A DNA stretch of 64,000 nucleotides from Mucilaginibacter sp. OK098 (GTDB lineage Bacteria > Bacteroidota > Bacteroidia > Sphingobacteriales > Sphingobacteriaceae): positions 595,796 to 659,795 of the forward strand of contig NZ_FRCM01000004.1 in assembly GCF_900142915.1 (NCBI RefSeq), given 5' to 3'. Positions 7,456-16,227 of this stretch are shown here, piece by piece. Each line of letters opens with the position of its first letter. Position 1 is the stretch's first letter. The notes under the pieces are model-generated. The model made no database searches and was not told the origin of the DNA. It saw only the letters and a program-made list of their open reading frames with translations. The position numbers and the translations under genes were made by a program.

Positions 7456-8439
7456 ATGAGTCACGTATTCAGAGCGTCGTACCAGGAATCCTCAAAAAAC
7501 ACCTCGGAGGAGGAATTAAAAAAAATTCTTGATCAGCCAAAATGGCAAACGGTTGATATTAAAATTACCCATGAAGACCTGCTTGAAAATATAGCGTTTT
7601 TAAACGATGCAGTTGTTTTACGGCAAAGCTCCGCAGGCGTCCCTTTAATGACTACTACGGCTATTTACGGACCTATTCGCCCAAGCACCAAAGTAGCTTT
7701 AACGCCAGGCGATGGCACCGGTGTCCGGCTGGTTAAAGAAAATTGTGTAGACGGATCATTGATTAAACAACTGGTGGATTTGGAAAGCCAGGCTCCGGAA
7801 CCCAAAAAAAGCAACGCCATAACCGTTCACGCCAACTGGGTGAGCAGCAAAGATGGTGGAACTCTACCGAACCTGGACAGCGCGGCTAACGTATTTGGCA
7901 GCACCGGTTCTTTATATGTAAATGAAAAGGCTGTGGTTTTACCCGTGCTGGATGTAGATCATCCCGACTATCATCAAACGCTTGCCTTTTACGGGGCCAA
8001 ACTCCTAATGCCGGAGGAAGAATTTTGTATGGGTTTCAACAAAATACTGTTTGGTGTGGAGTACAAAACCACTTTTCCGGATTATATAACTGATTACGCA
8101 ATGTCGCCTTCGGGTGGGGGCGGCTTGTTTGTTGAGCATCATCCATTCCCACACATTTTTTTACCCAGGCCAACCGAAGACGGCCAGGTATTTTGTGAGG
8201 CTAAAGTTACATTAGGGCACAAGGTTATCAATCCCGCCGATAATATTCCTAAAATTATATTTACTACTTTCAGGGTCCCTTCAGACGGGTCGGCCCTGGC
8301 TATTAAGCCGTCAACAATTCATAATGATAGTTTTACAAATGGCAGATTAGCTGTTTTTGTTGCAAATACGGCAGCTGATACGGTGGCTTTCAGGGAAACT
8401 TCGCCATTTACCAATATAAGTGTAATGGACAATGAATGA
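7456..8439 (+). CDS. Hypothetical protein, unrecognised family
   Basis: 327 residues, soluble, no signal peptide or membrane segment. I do not recognise the family. Notable stretches are ALTPGDGTGVRLV (about 81-93), a histidine-rich FVEHHPFPHIFLP near residue 225, and a beta-rich C-terminal half. The gene lies alone between tRNA-Arg and a second partial copy of the tRNA 3' end, so it may be the remaining cargo of a small integrated element. No integrase is visible. Confidence 0.7.
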   Translation: MSHVFRASYQESSKNTSEEELKKILDQPKWQTVDIKITHEDLLENIAFLNDAVVLRQSSAGVPLMTTTAIYGPIRPSTKVALTPGDGTGVRLVKENCVDGSLIKQLVDLESQAPEPKKSNAITVHANWVSSKDGGTLPNLDSAANVFGSTGSLYVNEKAVVLPVLDVDHPDYHQTLAFYGAKLLMPEEEFCMGFNKILFGVEYKTTFPDYITDYAMSPSGGGGLFVEHHPFPHIFLPRPTEDGQVFCEAKVTLGHKVINPADNIPKIIFTTFRVPSDGSALAIKPSTIHNDSFTNGRLAVFVANTAADTVAFRETSPFTNISVMDNE

Positions 8440-8495
8440 ATTTTGGCGGAAACCTGTAATTTTTATTGCTTTTTTTACCAACCAGTTCTAACAAA

Positions 8496-8545
8496 ATCCA
8501 ATTGGGATCATGGAAAGAAGCAAGTCGATATGGCTTGCTTTTTTG
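8496..8545 (+). repeat. Imperfect duplicate of the tRNA-Arg 3' end and terminator (possible att scar)
   Basis: AATCCA-AT-TGGGATCA followed by AAAGAAGCAAGTC...GGCTTGCTTTTTT repeats the tRNA T-arm 3' strand, acceptor 3' strand and terminator found at 7229-7280, with short substitutions in between. The two copies bracket the gene at 7456-8439. Such direct repeats of a tRNA 3' end are typical of integrase attachment sites, although decay of a second tRNA gene would look similar. Confidence 0.55.
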
Positions 8546-8578
8546 GTATATTGCGTTTATATAATTAAACAGTTTTTC

Positions 8579-8848
8579 ATGGAAGTATTTTTTATTAAGT
8601 ATCGAAAGATGCTGCTCTTTGGAAGTGTTTTTATGCTTTTGTATTTCTTTTATGAAATGTACAAGGGAATTGAGAGTATAAATTCAAGCAATAAAGGTGA
8701 AGGCATCGGGACGTTAGCTGATGCTTGCATTGCTCTTTTTGTATCAGTTTACTTTTTTATAAATGTTCGTAAAGCAAAAAGGGCCTTCAAAGAAGAAAAT
8801 GCTGCTGCAGAAACAAATAGCGATACAAATCAAAAGTACGACAGGTAG
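8579..8848 (+). CDS. Small membrane protein, hypothetical
   Basis: 89 residues with two probable membrane helices (about 9-28 and 44-64) and a charged C-terminus rich in Lys, Glu and Asn. A longer reading from 8510 would start inside the tRNA-like remnant and terminator, so I place the start at the ATG at 8579. Function unknown. Confidence 0.5.
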   Translation: MEVFFIKYRKMLLFGSVFMLLYFFYEMYKGIESINSSNKGEGIGTLADACIALFVSVYFFINVRKAKRAFKEENAAAETNSDTNQKYDR

Positions 8849-8889
8849 GATAATTTAATTACTTTAAATTTGTAACCCTTTTAATTACA

Positions 8890-9135
8890 TTATAATACGG
8901 TGTAAACAATCCAAACATTGTTTGAAACTTCAGCGGCGCCAAACCTAATGGACTTGCCTCGTTCTGTTATTTCATATATGGTTATATTGTAGTTGAGACC
9001 CCGAACTGGTTCATTTGCAGTAAATTTATCGCCTGTGGCTCTCCATTTGAAATCCCAGATATTCACGCCCTCTATTTCATATCGTTCACCGTCAGCGATA
9101 GTCGCACAACCATTCCAATTTATGTTTACATCCAT
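8890..9135 (-). CDS. Hypothetical 81-residue protein
   Basis: Small soluble protein beginning MDVNINWNG, predicted mainly beta (alternating hydrophobic strands, several Trp and Tyr). No recognised domain. It shares strand with the membrane protein gene at 9200-9721 and may follow it in one transcript (64 bases apart). Confidence 0.5.
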   Translation of the reverse strand: MDVNINWNGCATIADGERYEIEGVNIWDFKWRATGDKFTANEPVRGLNYNITIYEITERGKSIRFGAAEVSNNVWIVYTVL

Positions 9136-9199
9136 ATTCTGTTAATTGTCGCAATTTAAAAAAAAGTCAGTAAAGGATTGACGTGACAAGCAAACCCCC

Positions 9200-9721
9200 T
9201 TATTCTGTCTCAAGCTTTAGGATAGCATTACGGTCTCCATCATTATAATAAGTTATTTTAACATATAGGTTTTGCCGTATAACTCCACCGTACAAAAATG
9301 TCTGATGATAGCCTGATCGCCCTTCTTCGAAATGAGAGTAATGAAATAAAATGCCTTGCACTGTAAATTCCTCACCATGTCCCTCCTTCGACTCGGGATA
9401 ATAATCTTTAATAGTTCCCGCCACCGTCTTAAGTTCCCTGCTGTTGCTATTTAGTAAAGTTTTATCATGCTGATAGACATCGATCTTAAGTTTCTCAGTA
9501 TTTAAGTAGAAAAAGGAGAAGATTACAACTGGAGGTATTGCAGCCAGAAAAGGATTTACCTTAAGTCCACCTCTGAGTGTCATTTTCAAGTTTCTTCCTA
9601 TTCCAAAATACATGGCGATACAAAAACAGACAAACAATACCAGAAAAATATAGCCCATAGTCAAAGACGATGTGCTGGGCGGGTTATCTAAAGTATTATA
9701 TACAGTATATAAGGGAGGCAT
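9200..9721 (-). CDS. Membrane-anchored hypothetical protein
   Basis: 173 residues with two membrane helices (about 20-41 and 57-73) and a C-terminal soluble beta domain (about 85-173) containing the motifs AGTIKDYYPES and FLYGGVIRQNLYVKITYY. This type of domain occurs in widespread unnamed membrane proteins. Function unknown. Confidence 0.6.
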   Translation of the reverse strand: MPPLYTVYNTLDNPPSTSSLTMGYIFLVLFVCFCIAMYFGIGRNLKMTLRGGLKVNPFLAAIPPVVIFSFFYLNTEKLKIDVYQHDKTLLNSNSRELKTVAGTIKDYYPESKEGHGEEFTVQGILFHYSHFEEGRSGYHQTFLYGGVIRQNLYVKITYYNDGDRNAILKLETE

Positions 9722-9773
9722 TCTAAAAACTTATATTCCAAAGTTACAAATCTTAAGCAGTATTAGAACGCTT

Positions 9774-9900
9774 TCCGTCTCTGCAGGATCTTCTGAAAGG
9801 GATCCTGCGCCGCGTGCTAAGAATGCTTCATTCTCTTATACCAGCGGTTGTGCACGGTGTACGGTTGCCCTCCGCTAGCCAGCGGATCGCAATGACATAC
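9774..9900. repeat. Half-BIME (REP) followed by a second palindromic repeat
   Basis: GCAGGATC (9783-9790) pairs with GATCCTGC (9801-9808); read on the minus strand the block CTTAGCACGCGGCGCAGG matches the right end of the REP/BIME units at 49.0 and 49.8 kb. Right after it, CTCCGCT-agcc-AGCGGA and CGCAATGACAT form another repeat also present near 22.06-22.09 kb. Confidence 0.6.
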
Positions 9901-9920
9901 CAGTATAGCCCATAGACTAA

Positions 9921-10112
9921 TTACATCAACTCCCCGTCCTTTTTTATGTGATAGGTTTTGTAGGCGAGGTAATAAAAGAATAGAGAGATAATTACATTAA
10001 GCCCCACCCGGCTATAATTAACCATAGGGTATGTGGTAACAGCCTGGTAAATTGCCAGGCCCAGGGCAAGCGTTGCGGCAACTATGTAAAGGACAAGATA
10101 TTTAGGATTCAT
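9921..10112 (-). CDS. Tiny two-helix membrane protein (paralogue of 10274-10489)
   Basis: 63 residues starting MNPKYLVLY, with two membrane helices and the end LAYKTYHIKKDGELM. The start is set at the ATG at 10112 because it aligns exactly with the start of the neighbouring paralogue; a longer reading from 10154 adds 14 unlikely residues. Function unknown. Confidence 0.55.
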   Translation of the reverse strand: MNPKYLVLYIVAATLALGLAIYQAVTTYPMVNYSRVGLNVIISLFFYYLAYKTYHIKKDGELM

Positions 10113-10167
10113 ACTGTTGAGTTTAAATTTCTTTAGAAACCGGCCGTTTGCCAATATGTTTTTAATA

Positions 10168-10240
10168 TAAAAAAGAGCCTAAAAAGCAATCAGCTTTTAA
10201 CTGAGCCCGATTATGGTCAATTAAAAGCTGATCAGGCTCT
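10168..10240 (-). terminator. Long hairpin terminator
   Basis: Two nested stems: AGAGCCT (10174-10180) with AGGCTCT (10234-10240), and inside them ATCAGCTTTTAA (10189-10200) with TTAAAAGCTGAT (10221-10232). A short T-run follows on the minus strand. It lies between the two small paralogous genes and probably ends transcription of the upstream one. Confidence 0.7.
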
Positions 10241-10273
10241 CAAATATATACTTTACTTAATAGTATTTTAAAA

Positions 10274-10489
10274 TTATTGATACGATTTCACTTTGCTGGT
10301 TTTCATTGAAACACCTTCTTCAGCTGGGTACGTTTTGTAGGCCAGGAAAAAGAAGATCATATCTGAAAAAGAAATTAACAACACTCTGAGCGGGTTAATA
10401 TCCGGGTAAGCAAGAAAAGCATCGTACGCAAGAAACAATAATCCTGCAAAAGCTATCATCAGGTACAAAGAACGATATTTTGGATTCAT
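10274..10489 (-). CDS. Tiny two-helix membrane protein (paralogue of 9921-10112)
   Basis: 71 residues starting MNPKYRSLY, two membrane helices, then LAYKTYPAEEGVSMKTSKVKSYQ. It shares the MNPKY start, the proline-containing connector and the LAYKTY end with its neighbour, so the pair arose by tandem duplication. Function unknown. Confidence 0.55.
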   Translation of the reverse strand: MNPKYRSLYLMIAFAGLLFLAYDAFLAYPDINPLRVLLISFSDMIFFFLAYKTYPAEEGVSMKTSKVKSYQ

Positions 10490-10589
10490 AATGTGTAAAT
10501 TGACTGTTTTTAAGATTCAATACTACTGTTACGTTAACCCGTTAAAAAAGGTTTTATTCGATATAATTAAGTTTTTAACATTTTACCTG

Positions 10590-12740
10590 TTACTTCTTCA
10601 ATTCGTATTTAGGGGGCACAATAGCCGCTTTTTTAAATACAACTGCCCCTAACGGTGGTACAGCAATACTAATTGAATTATCTCTGCCATGCCAGTTAAC
10701 TACCTCGGTAGCAATCGGTTCGTTATTTTCGACCCCACTGCCCCAATAAGCCTTAGCATCCGAATTAAAGATCTCGGTCCACTTACCTTTTGACGGCATG
10801 CCAATCCTGTAGCCCTGGTGGGTTATTGGGGTCATGTTTAGCACAATAACAAGGTCATTTACCACATCGTGCCCTTTGCGGTTATAAACCAGGATTGAAT
10901 CGTTTGAGTTACCGCCATCAATCCATTCAAAGCTGCTCCATTCAAAGCCCTTCTCGTACAATGCAGGCTCATCCCTGTATAGGTGATTCAATGCTTTAAT
11001 TGTTTCTTTTATACCCTGGTGATTAGGATACTCCAGTAAATACCAGTCTAACGAGTTTTGGAAGTTCCATTCAGTTCCCTGCCCAAATTCGCCACCCATA
11101 AACAACAGCTTTGTGCCGGGATGGGTAAACATATAGCTGTAGAGCAGGCGCAGGTTTGCAAATTGCTGCCACTCATCGCCAGGCATTTTGCGCAGCATTG
11201 ATCCTTTGCCATATACCACCTCATCATGCGAAAAAGGCAACATAAAGTTTTCGGTAAAGGCATAGATCAGGCTAAATGTGATCTGGTTGTGGTGATATTT
11301 GCGATACAGCGGATCAGTTGAAAAATACTTGATCGAATCGTGCATCCAGCCCATCATCCATTTCATACCAAAACCAAGGCCACCTGTATAAACCGGGCGA
11401 CTAACCCCCGTAAATGCGGTAGATTCTTCGGCAATAGTTTGTGTATCAGGGAAATTGCTGTAAACAGCTTCGTTAAATTCTTTTAAAAACGATATAGCCT
11501 CCAGGTTTTCATTGCCGCCATACATATTGGTTTCCCACTCGCCATGGTTGCGTGAGTAGTCAAGGTACAGCATTGATGCAACAGCATCAACACGCAAGCC
11601 ATCGGCATGATACCTGTCGAGCCAAAAAATGGCATTGCTTATTAAAAATGCGCGAACCTCGTTACGTCCGTAGTTAAATATGTATGATTTCCAGTCGGGG
11701 TGAAAGCCCTTGCGTACATCTGCATGTTCGTACAGGTGCGTACCGTCAAATTTATAAAGCGCATGGATATCGCCGGGGAAGTGCGAAGGTACCCAATCCA
11801 GTATAACCCCCACCCCCGCCAGGTGTAATTGCTCAACCAGGTACATCAGTTGCTGAGGTGTACCATACCTTGATGAAGCGGCAAAAAAGCCCGTGATCTG
11901 GTATCCCCAGCTTGGGTAATACGGGTGCTCCATTATCGGCATAAACTCTACATGCGTAAAGCCCATTTCCTTTATGTAAGGTACCAGCTTATCAGCAAGC
12001 TGATCATAGGTTAAAAACTCATCGGGGCTTTCATGATTCCTGGCCCATGAGCCTGTGTGCATCTCGTAAACCGAGTATGGCCTGTTTAGTCCGTTATGTC
12101 CCTCACGGGTGGCCATCCAGTCAGCATCTTTCCACTCATAAAAAGTATCGGCAACTATTGAAGCTGTTTTTGGGGCCACTTCCCAGCGCAATGCAAAAGG
12201 GTCGCTTTTCTCCAGGTCCTCGCTGGTTGATGATTTGATGTAATATTTGTAAGTTTCGCCAACACCTATATTCGGAATAAAGCCCTCCCAGATCCCTGAC
12301 CCATCCCAGCGTACATATAAAGGGTGTGAGCCACGATCCCAGCCATTAAAATTTGCAATTAATGAAACATATTGCGCATTTGGCGCCCAAACGGCAAAAT
12401 AAGTTCCAACAACACCATTAAACTCAACCACATGCGAGCCAAATTTTTCATACAGCTTATAATGCTTACCTGATTTAAACAGCCCAATATCAAAATCAGT
12501 AAAACGACTATATACTTCAACAGCCTTTAAAACAGGAATTTCCGTTGCCGAAACACTCTTTTTAGCAGCCACTTTTGTTTTTGAGGCAGCGGTTATTGCT
12601 GCTTTTACAGCTGGCTTAGCTTTCGCCTTTGGCGCAGCCTCTTTCACCGGGGCCTCAGCCTTTGGCTTAACCGTTTTTTTTGCAGGAGCAGATTTAGCTG
12701 CGGGTTTTGCAGGTTCCGTTGTATCGATTTTTTTTGCCAT
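10590..12740 (-). CDS. glgB: 1,4-alpha-glucan branching enzyme with basic low-complexity N-terminal tail
   Basis: Makes alpha-1,6 branches in glycogen. Residues 1-70 are a Lys/Ala/Pro-rich tail of the histone-H1 or AlgP kind (repeated PAKK, AKAK, KPA); then a CBM48 domain (about 90-195) and a GH13 barrel (about 225-600) with DWVPSHFPGD, nucleophile Asp385 in GLRVDAVASM, acid/base Glu438 in TIAEES, and Asp506 in FSHDEVVYGKGS, then a C-terminal beta domain. The core matches family length; the tail is extra. It ends the minus-strand alpha-glucan cluster but is separated from the GH31 gene by 450 bases of repeats, so it may have its own promoter. Confidence 0.95.
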   Translation of the reverse strand: MAKKIDTTEPAKPAAKSAPAKKTVKPKAEAPVKEAAPKAKAKPAVKAAITAASKTKVAAKKSVSATEIPVLKAVEVYSRFTDFDIGLFKSGKHYKLYEKFGSHVVEFNGVVGTYFAVWAPNAQYVSLIANFNGWDRGSHPLYVRWDGSGIWEGFIPNIGVGETYKYYIKSSTSEDLEKSDPFALRWEVAPKTASIVADTFYEWKDADWMATREGHNGLNRPYSVYEMHTGSWARNHESPDEFLTYDQLADKLVPYIKEMGFTHVEFMPIMEHPYYPSWGYQITGFFAASSRYGTPQQLMYLVEQLHLAGVGVILDWVPSHFPGDIHALYKFDGTHLYEHADVRKGFHPDWKSYIFNYGRNEVRAFLISNAIFWLDRYHADGLRVDAVASMLYLDYSRNHGEWETNMYGGNENLEAISFLKEFNEAVYSNFPDTQTIAEESTAFTGVSRPVYTGGLGFGMKWMMGWMHDSIKYFSTDPLYRKYHHNQITFSLIYAFTENFMLPFSHDEVVYGKGSMLRKMPGDEWQQFANLRLLYSYMFTHPGTKLLFMGGEFGQGTEWNFQNSLDWYLLEYPNHQGIKETIKALNHLYRDEPALYEKGFEWSSFEWIDGGNSNDSILVYNRKGHDVVNDLVIVLNMTPITHQGYRIGMPSKGKWTEIFNSDAKAYWGSGVENNEPIATEVVNWHGRDNSISIAVPPLGAVVFKKAAIVPPKYELKK

Positions 12741-12817
12741 AGTATAGAGAGGCCATGAAGGCTGTTAGATAATTTAAGTGTTGGTAGCTAATTGGTTGAT
12801 CAAATATAGTGATTTTT

Positions 12818-13183
12818 AGTCCGAAAGACGGAAAGTCCGGAAGTCCGGAAGATAATATATTAAGGCCAAATAAAACGGATAATAAACTTACGAAGTTTCG
12901 AAAACTTCGTAAGTTTTCTTATAATTTCCGCGTTCAACTAATCTCTAATCTCCAGCCTCTAAAACCTACTTTCTGTCTTCGCAGGGTCTCTGTAAGGGAC
13001 CCTGCGCCGTGTGCTAAGTATCCAGCATTTTCTTATGTCATAAATTTCAGCAAACCCAATGCAGGGTCCTCTCTGAGAGACCCTGCGAGGATAGAACAAA
13101 CTTACGAAGTTTTGAAAACTTCGTAAGTTTTCTCACCATCAAACTCCTTCTTTCGGACTTCCGGACTTTCCGTCTTTCGGACT
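12818..13183. repeat. Mirror-symmetric nest of inverted repeats between glgB and the GH31 gene
   Basis: Outer arms of 34 bases (12818-12851 and 13150-13183) are inverted repeats matching at 33 positions and begin AGTCCGAAAGACGG. Inside lie two copies of a palindrome built on AAACTTACGAAGTTT (12884-12916 and 13098-13130), and inside those two REP hairpins GCAGGGTC/GACCCTGC (12981-13005 and 13061-13086). The order is outer arm, palindrome, REP, REP, palindrome, outer arm. Open frames across it are by-products of the repeats. Confidence 0.8.
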
Positions 13184-13191
13184 TCCCCCCC

Positions 13192-15648
13192 CTATTTCAC
13201 AATCTCTATCTGCTTAAAGTTCTTTGTGAATTTAAATTCAACGCATTTGTTTTCGTCAATGCTGTAAGGTACATCTTTACCGTCGGCTAATATTTTGGTT
13301 GGTGCAAATGGCAAACCAATAACATTGAAGTGATAGCTTTCATAGCGTGGCGTATAAAGCCCCTCCATTGACTGCTGAACGGTAAAAATGGTGCTTTTAC
13401 CAGTCACCACAAACTTTTTCTCCAGGTAAATATCTTGTTCGTAGGCAAACGTTTCGCCGTAATCTTCAAACAAAAAGGAGTTAACTTCATAATTACTGTA
13501 GTAAATATTCAGCTTTACTTCTTCAATTTCTTTTTCGCCTACATATTGCATTACCGGGTATTCGGGAATAACAGAACCGGCCTTTACAAACACCGGAATA
13601 GTTTCCAATGGTGTTGGCACTAATACTTCTTTTCCGCCATCAACCATTTCATACGTCCAGAAGTTATACCATTTGCCTTTAGGCAGATAAACCTTGCGGC
13701 TTTGCTGACCAGGCTCAAGTACCGGGCAGATCAAAATTTTATCACCATAGGTAAACTCATCCTGGCGGAAATGGTTGCTGATCTCGTCCTGTTCCTGCAT
13801 TACTATCGGCCTCAGGATAGGGAAACCATAACGGTGATGCTCCCAAAAGGTGGAGTACAAATAAGGCAGCATGCGGTAACGCAGTTCAATAAATTTGCGG
13901 TTGATATCCGTAAATGGCGCACCGAAGCTCCACGGCTCGCGCTCTTTGGTATCACCCGCAGAGTGTGCCCGCATAAATGGCGAGAAGGTGCCCATCTGGA
14001 TCCAGCGGGTAAACAGCTCGCCATCAGGCTCGCCGCTAAAGCCGCCAATATCCGTTCCGCAAAAAGAGATGCCGGATACTGATAAACGCTGGCATTGGAT
14101 ATTACCCAGCTTTAAGTGTTCCCATGATGCCACGTTATCACCCGTCCATACGGAAGAGTAACGTTGTACGCCTGAGTAACCCGCCCTGGTAATGGTAAAA
14201 GGGCGTTTATTCTTCATTAATTTGCGCAAGCCCTCATAGGTAGCGCGTACCATTTGCATCCCGTAAATATTATGTGCCTTACGGTGCGATCCGCGGAAAC
14301 CATCATATTGGTGGCGAACATCATCAGGAAAAGTACCTGCACCAAATACGGCCGGCTCGTTCATATCGTTCCAAACACCTGCTACACCCAGCTGCACCAG
14401 CTCGTCAAACAAACCACCCCACCACTCCCTTACTTCGGGATTGGTATAATCAGGAAACTGGCAGCGGCCTGGCCATACATGGCCCTCCATAAAGTAATCA
14501 TCGCAACGGCGGCAGAAATACCTATTCTCTTTACCCTCTTTAAATACCGAATAATTATCATCCACGCGGATGCCCGGATCAATGATCACTACCGTTTTAA
14601 AACCGTCGGCAGCTAATTCCTTGATCATTTTTTTAGGATCAGGGAAATATTTGCGGTTCCAGGTAAAGCAGCGGTAGCCGTCCATATAATCTATGTCGAG
14701 GTAGATCCCATCGCACGGAATTTTATTTTCGCGGAAGCCGTTTGCTATTTTCTTAACCTTTGCTTCGGGATAATAGCTCCACCTGCATTGGTGATAGCCC
14801 AGCGCCCAAAGCGGCGGCATAGGGTGTGTACCGGTTAATAAATGGTAGCTTTTTACCACGTCCATCATATGCGGACCATGGATATAGTAATATTGCAACT
14901 CGCCACCATCAGCCCAAAAACTTGTTTTGGTTGCATCTTCGGCCCCAAAATCAAAATGCGCTTTAAAAGTATTGTCAAAGAAAATACCGTGTGCTATCCC
15001 TTCATTTAAACTGATATAAAAGGGGATGCTGCGGTAAAGCGGATCCTGGTTCCAGGCAAATGAGTAGGCATCGGTATTCCAGTTCTTTAATCGTTTACCG
15101 CGCAGGTTAAGCTCCGTAGGCTTATCTCCAAGGCCGAAAAAGCTTTCTTCGGCATGGCAGGTTTTCGTACAATAAACATAATAACCGCCAAATTTTACGT
15201 TTTCTTCCCAGTGCATCGGCACAGCATCAGTACTGGTGATGTGGTTCTGGCTATCAGAAAATGATATAAAGAAATCATCCTTGCGGATATGGCAATTTAC
15301 AATGCTGGTTGAAACGCGAAACTCGTTTTCATCCTCGTGCAGGGCAAAAACAGTTGCTTTTTGCTCTAATTTAGGTACGGCGTATGAAAACTCCTCCAAA
15401 AAAACGCCATGAGGCGCTAACCTTACCCGGATAATTTCATCGGTAACCACTGTAACCTCAACTTTTGCATCACCGTCTGTAAAATAAAATTTATTTTCCA
15501 GCTGATCTACATGATTTGGCACGCCAAGGTATTTTTTGATGATGGGTTTTATTCCATCAGCAGGATTATTAAGGTGATGAAACTCTTCTTCCTCGTCTTC
15601 AATCAATCTATTAGCTAACAGCTCCTGGTTAAGTATATTATCTTCCAT
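13192..15648 (-). CDS. Glycoside hydrolase family 31 alpha-glucosidase
   Basis: 818 residues, no signal peptide, so probably cytoplasmic. It has an N-terminal beta domain (about 50-270), a GH31 barrel with the nucleophile motif WNDMNEP (Asp428) and acid/base Asp504 in WTGDNVASW, a further conserved RAHSAGDTKEREPW, and a C-terminal DUF5110-like beta domain. It would release glucose from maltose or maltodextrins, complementing the phosphorylase. Other alpha-linked substrates cannot be excluded. It follows the MFS transporter gene with a 580-base repeat-bearing gap. Confidence 0.92.
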   Translation of the reverse strand: MEDNILNQELLANRLIEDEEEEFHHLNNPADGIKPIIKKYLGVPNHVDQLENKFYFTDGDAKVEVTVVTDEIIRVRLAPHGVFLEEFSYAVPKLEQKATVFALHEDENEFRVSTSIVNCHIRKDDFFISFSDSQNHITSTDAVPMHWEENVKFGGYYVYCTKTCHAEESFFGLGDKPTELNLRGKRLKNWNTDAYSFAWNQDPLYRSIPFYISLNEGIAHGIFFDNTFKAHFDFGAEDATKTSFWADGGELQYYYIHGPHMMDVVKSYHLLTGTHPMPPLWALGYHQCRWSYYPEAKVKKIANGFRENKIPCDGIYLDIDYMDGYRCFTWNRKYFPDPKKMIKELAADGFKTVVIIDPGIRVDDNYSVFKEGKENRYFCRRCDDYFMEGHVWPGRCQFPDYTNPEVREWWGGLFDELVQLGVAGVWNDMNEPAVFGAGTFPDDVRHQYDGFRGSHRKAHNIYGMQMVRATYEGLRKLMKNKRPFTITRAGYSGVQRYSSVWTGDNVASWEHLKLGNIQCQRLSVSGISFCGTDIGGFSGEPDGELFTRWIQMGTFSPFMRAHSAGDTKEREPWSFGAPFTDINRKFIELRYRMLPYLYSTFWEHHRYGFPILRPIVMQEQDEISNHFRQDEFTYGDKILICPVLEPGQQSRKVYLPKGKWYNFWTYEMVDGGKEVLVPTPLETIPVFVKAGSVIPEYPVMQYVGEKEIEEVKLNIYYSNYEVNSFLFEDYGETFAYEQDIYLEKKFVVTGKSTIFTVQQSMEGLYTPRYESYHFNVIGLPFAPTKILADGKDVPYSIDENKCVEFKFTKNFKQIEIVK

Positions 15649-16227
15649 TAAAAATTATTAGTCTCTATCCCCAAATATGCGCATTGTGTATGTTGTACGC
15701 AATATACAATAATACACTTTTTTACAAAACCATTAACCGTGCCAATTACAGTTTTTTTGTATTGTTTTTTTTGTTGCCCTCGTAATTTTTAAGTTTAAAT
15801 ACTAAGGCCAAATTTCATTAGTAAAATATTATGGGCGTTCCCGCTGATAGAAGCGGTCGTGCTATCCGTTCATACTGCTCAGGCGTTAGCCACGAGGCCG
15901 GTATCCACTACTATCACTAACGCAATTTTCTTAGTTATCCATAGGGGTAATCCCGCAGAAATGACTAACCCAAGCAGGGTTCAATGCTGGTAGAAAAAAC
16001 CAAAAGTAAATTTCTTCGTGTCATCGGCACGAAACCTATGCGATTTACTATTACAGACTGGGGAACATCGCCTCACCATCTGGCGTACATGCAGGTCGTA
16101 CAGGTGTTGCCCCTATAGGGCAAAAAATCCTTTCTTTTGTTTTTCTACCAATATCGCGCTCCTAAAGGAGCCACCTGTTATGCGATAAAAAGGAACGTTT
16201 ACCACAAAATGACTCACAACCAAAACA
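15649..16227. repeat. Gene-free region with two repeat elements
   Basis: The first (about 15832-15925) contains GGGCGTTCCC, then GTGCTATCCGTTC and two short stems; its layout resembles a GGGCGT...GGGCTATCCG repeat I associate with Bacteroidota intergenic DNA. The second is bounded by inverted arms TGGTAGAAAAAACCAAAAG (from 15988) and TTTCTTTTGTTTTTCTACCA (16131-16150), enclosing about 120 bases, followed by GCTCCTAAAGGAGC (16158-16171). Both look like small non-autonomous repeats. No protein-coding gene seen. Confidence 0.6.

Noticed and set aside
12809..13126. 105-codon frame upstream of glgB
   Set aside because: It runs through the outer arm, palindromes and REPs of a repeat nest, so its openness is accidental.
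13702..14616. Long frames (120-126 codons) antisense to the GH31 gene
   Set aside because: Shadows of the conserved GH31 coding frame.
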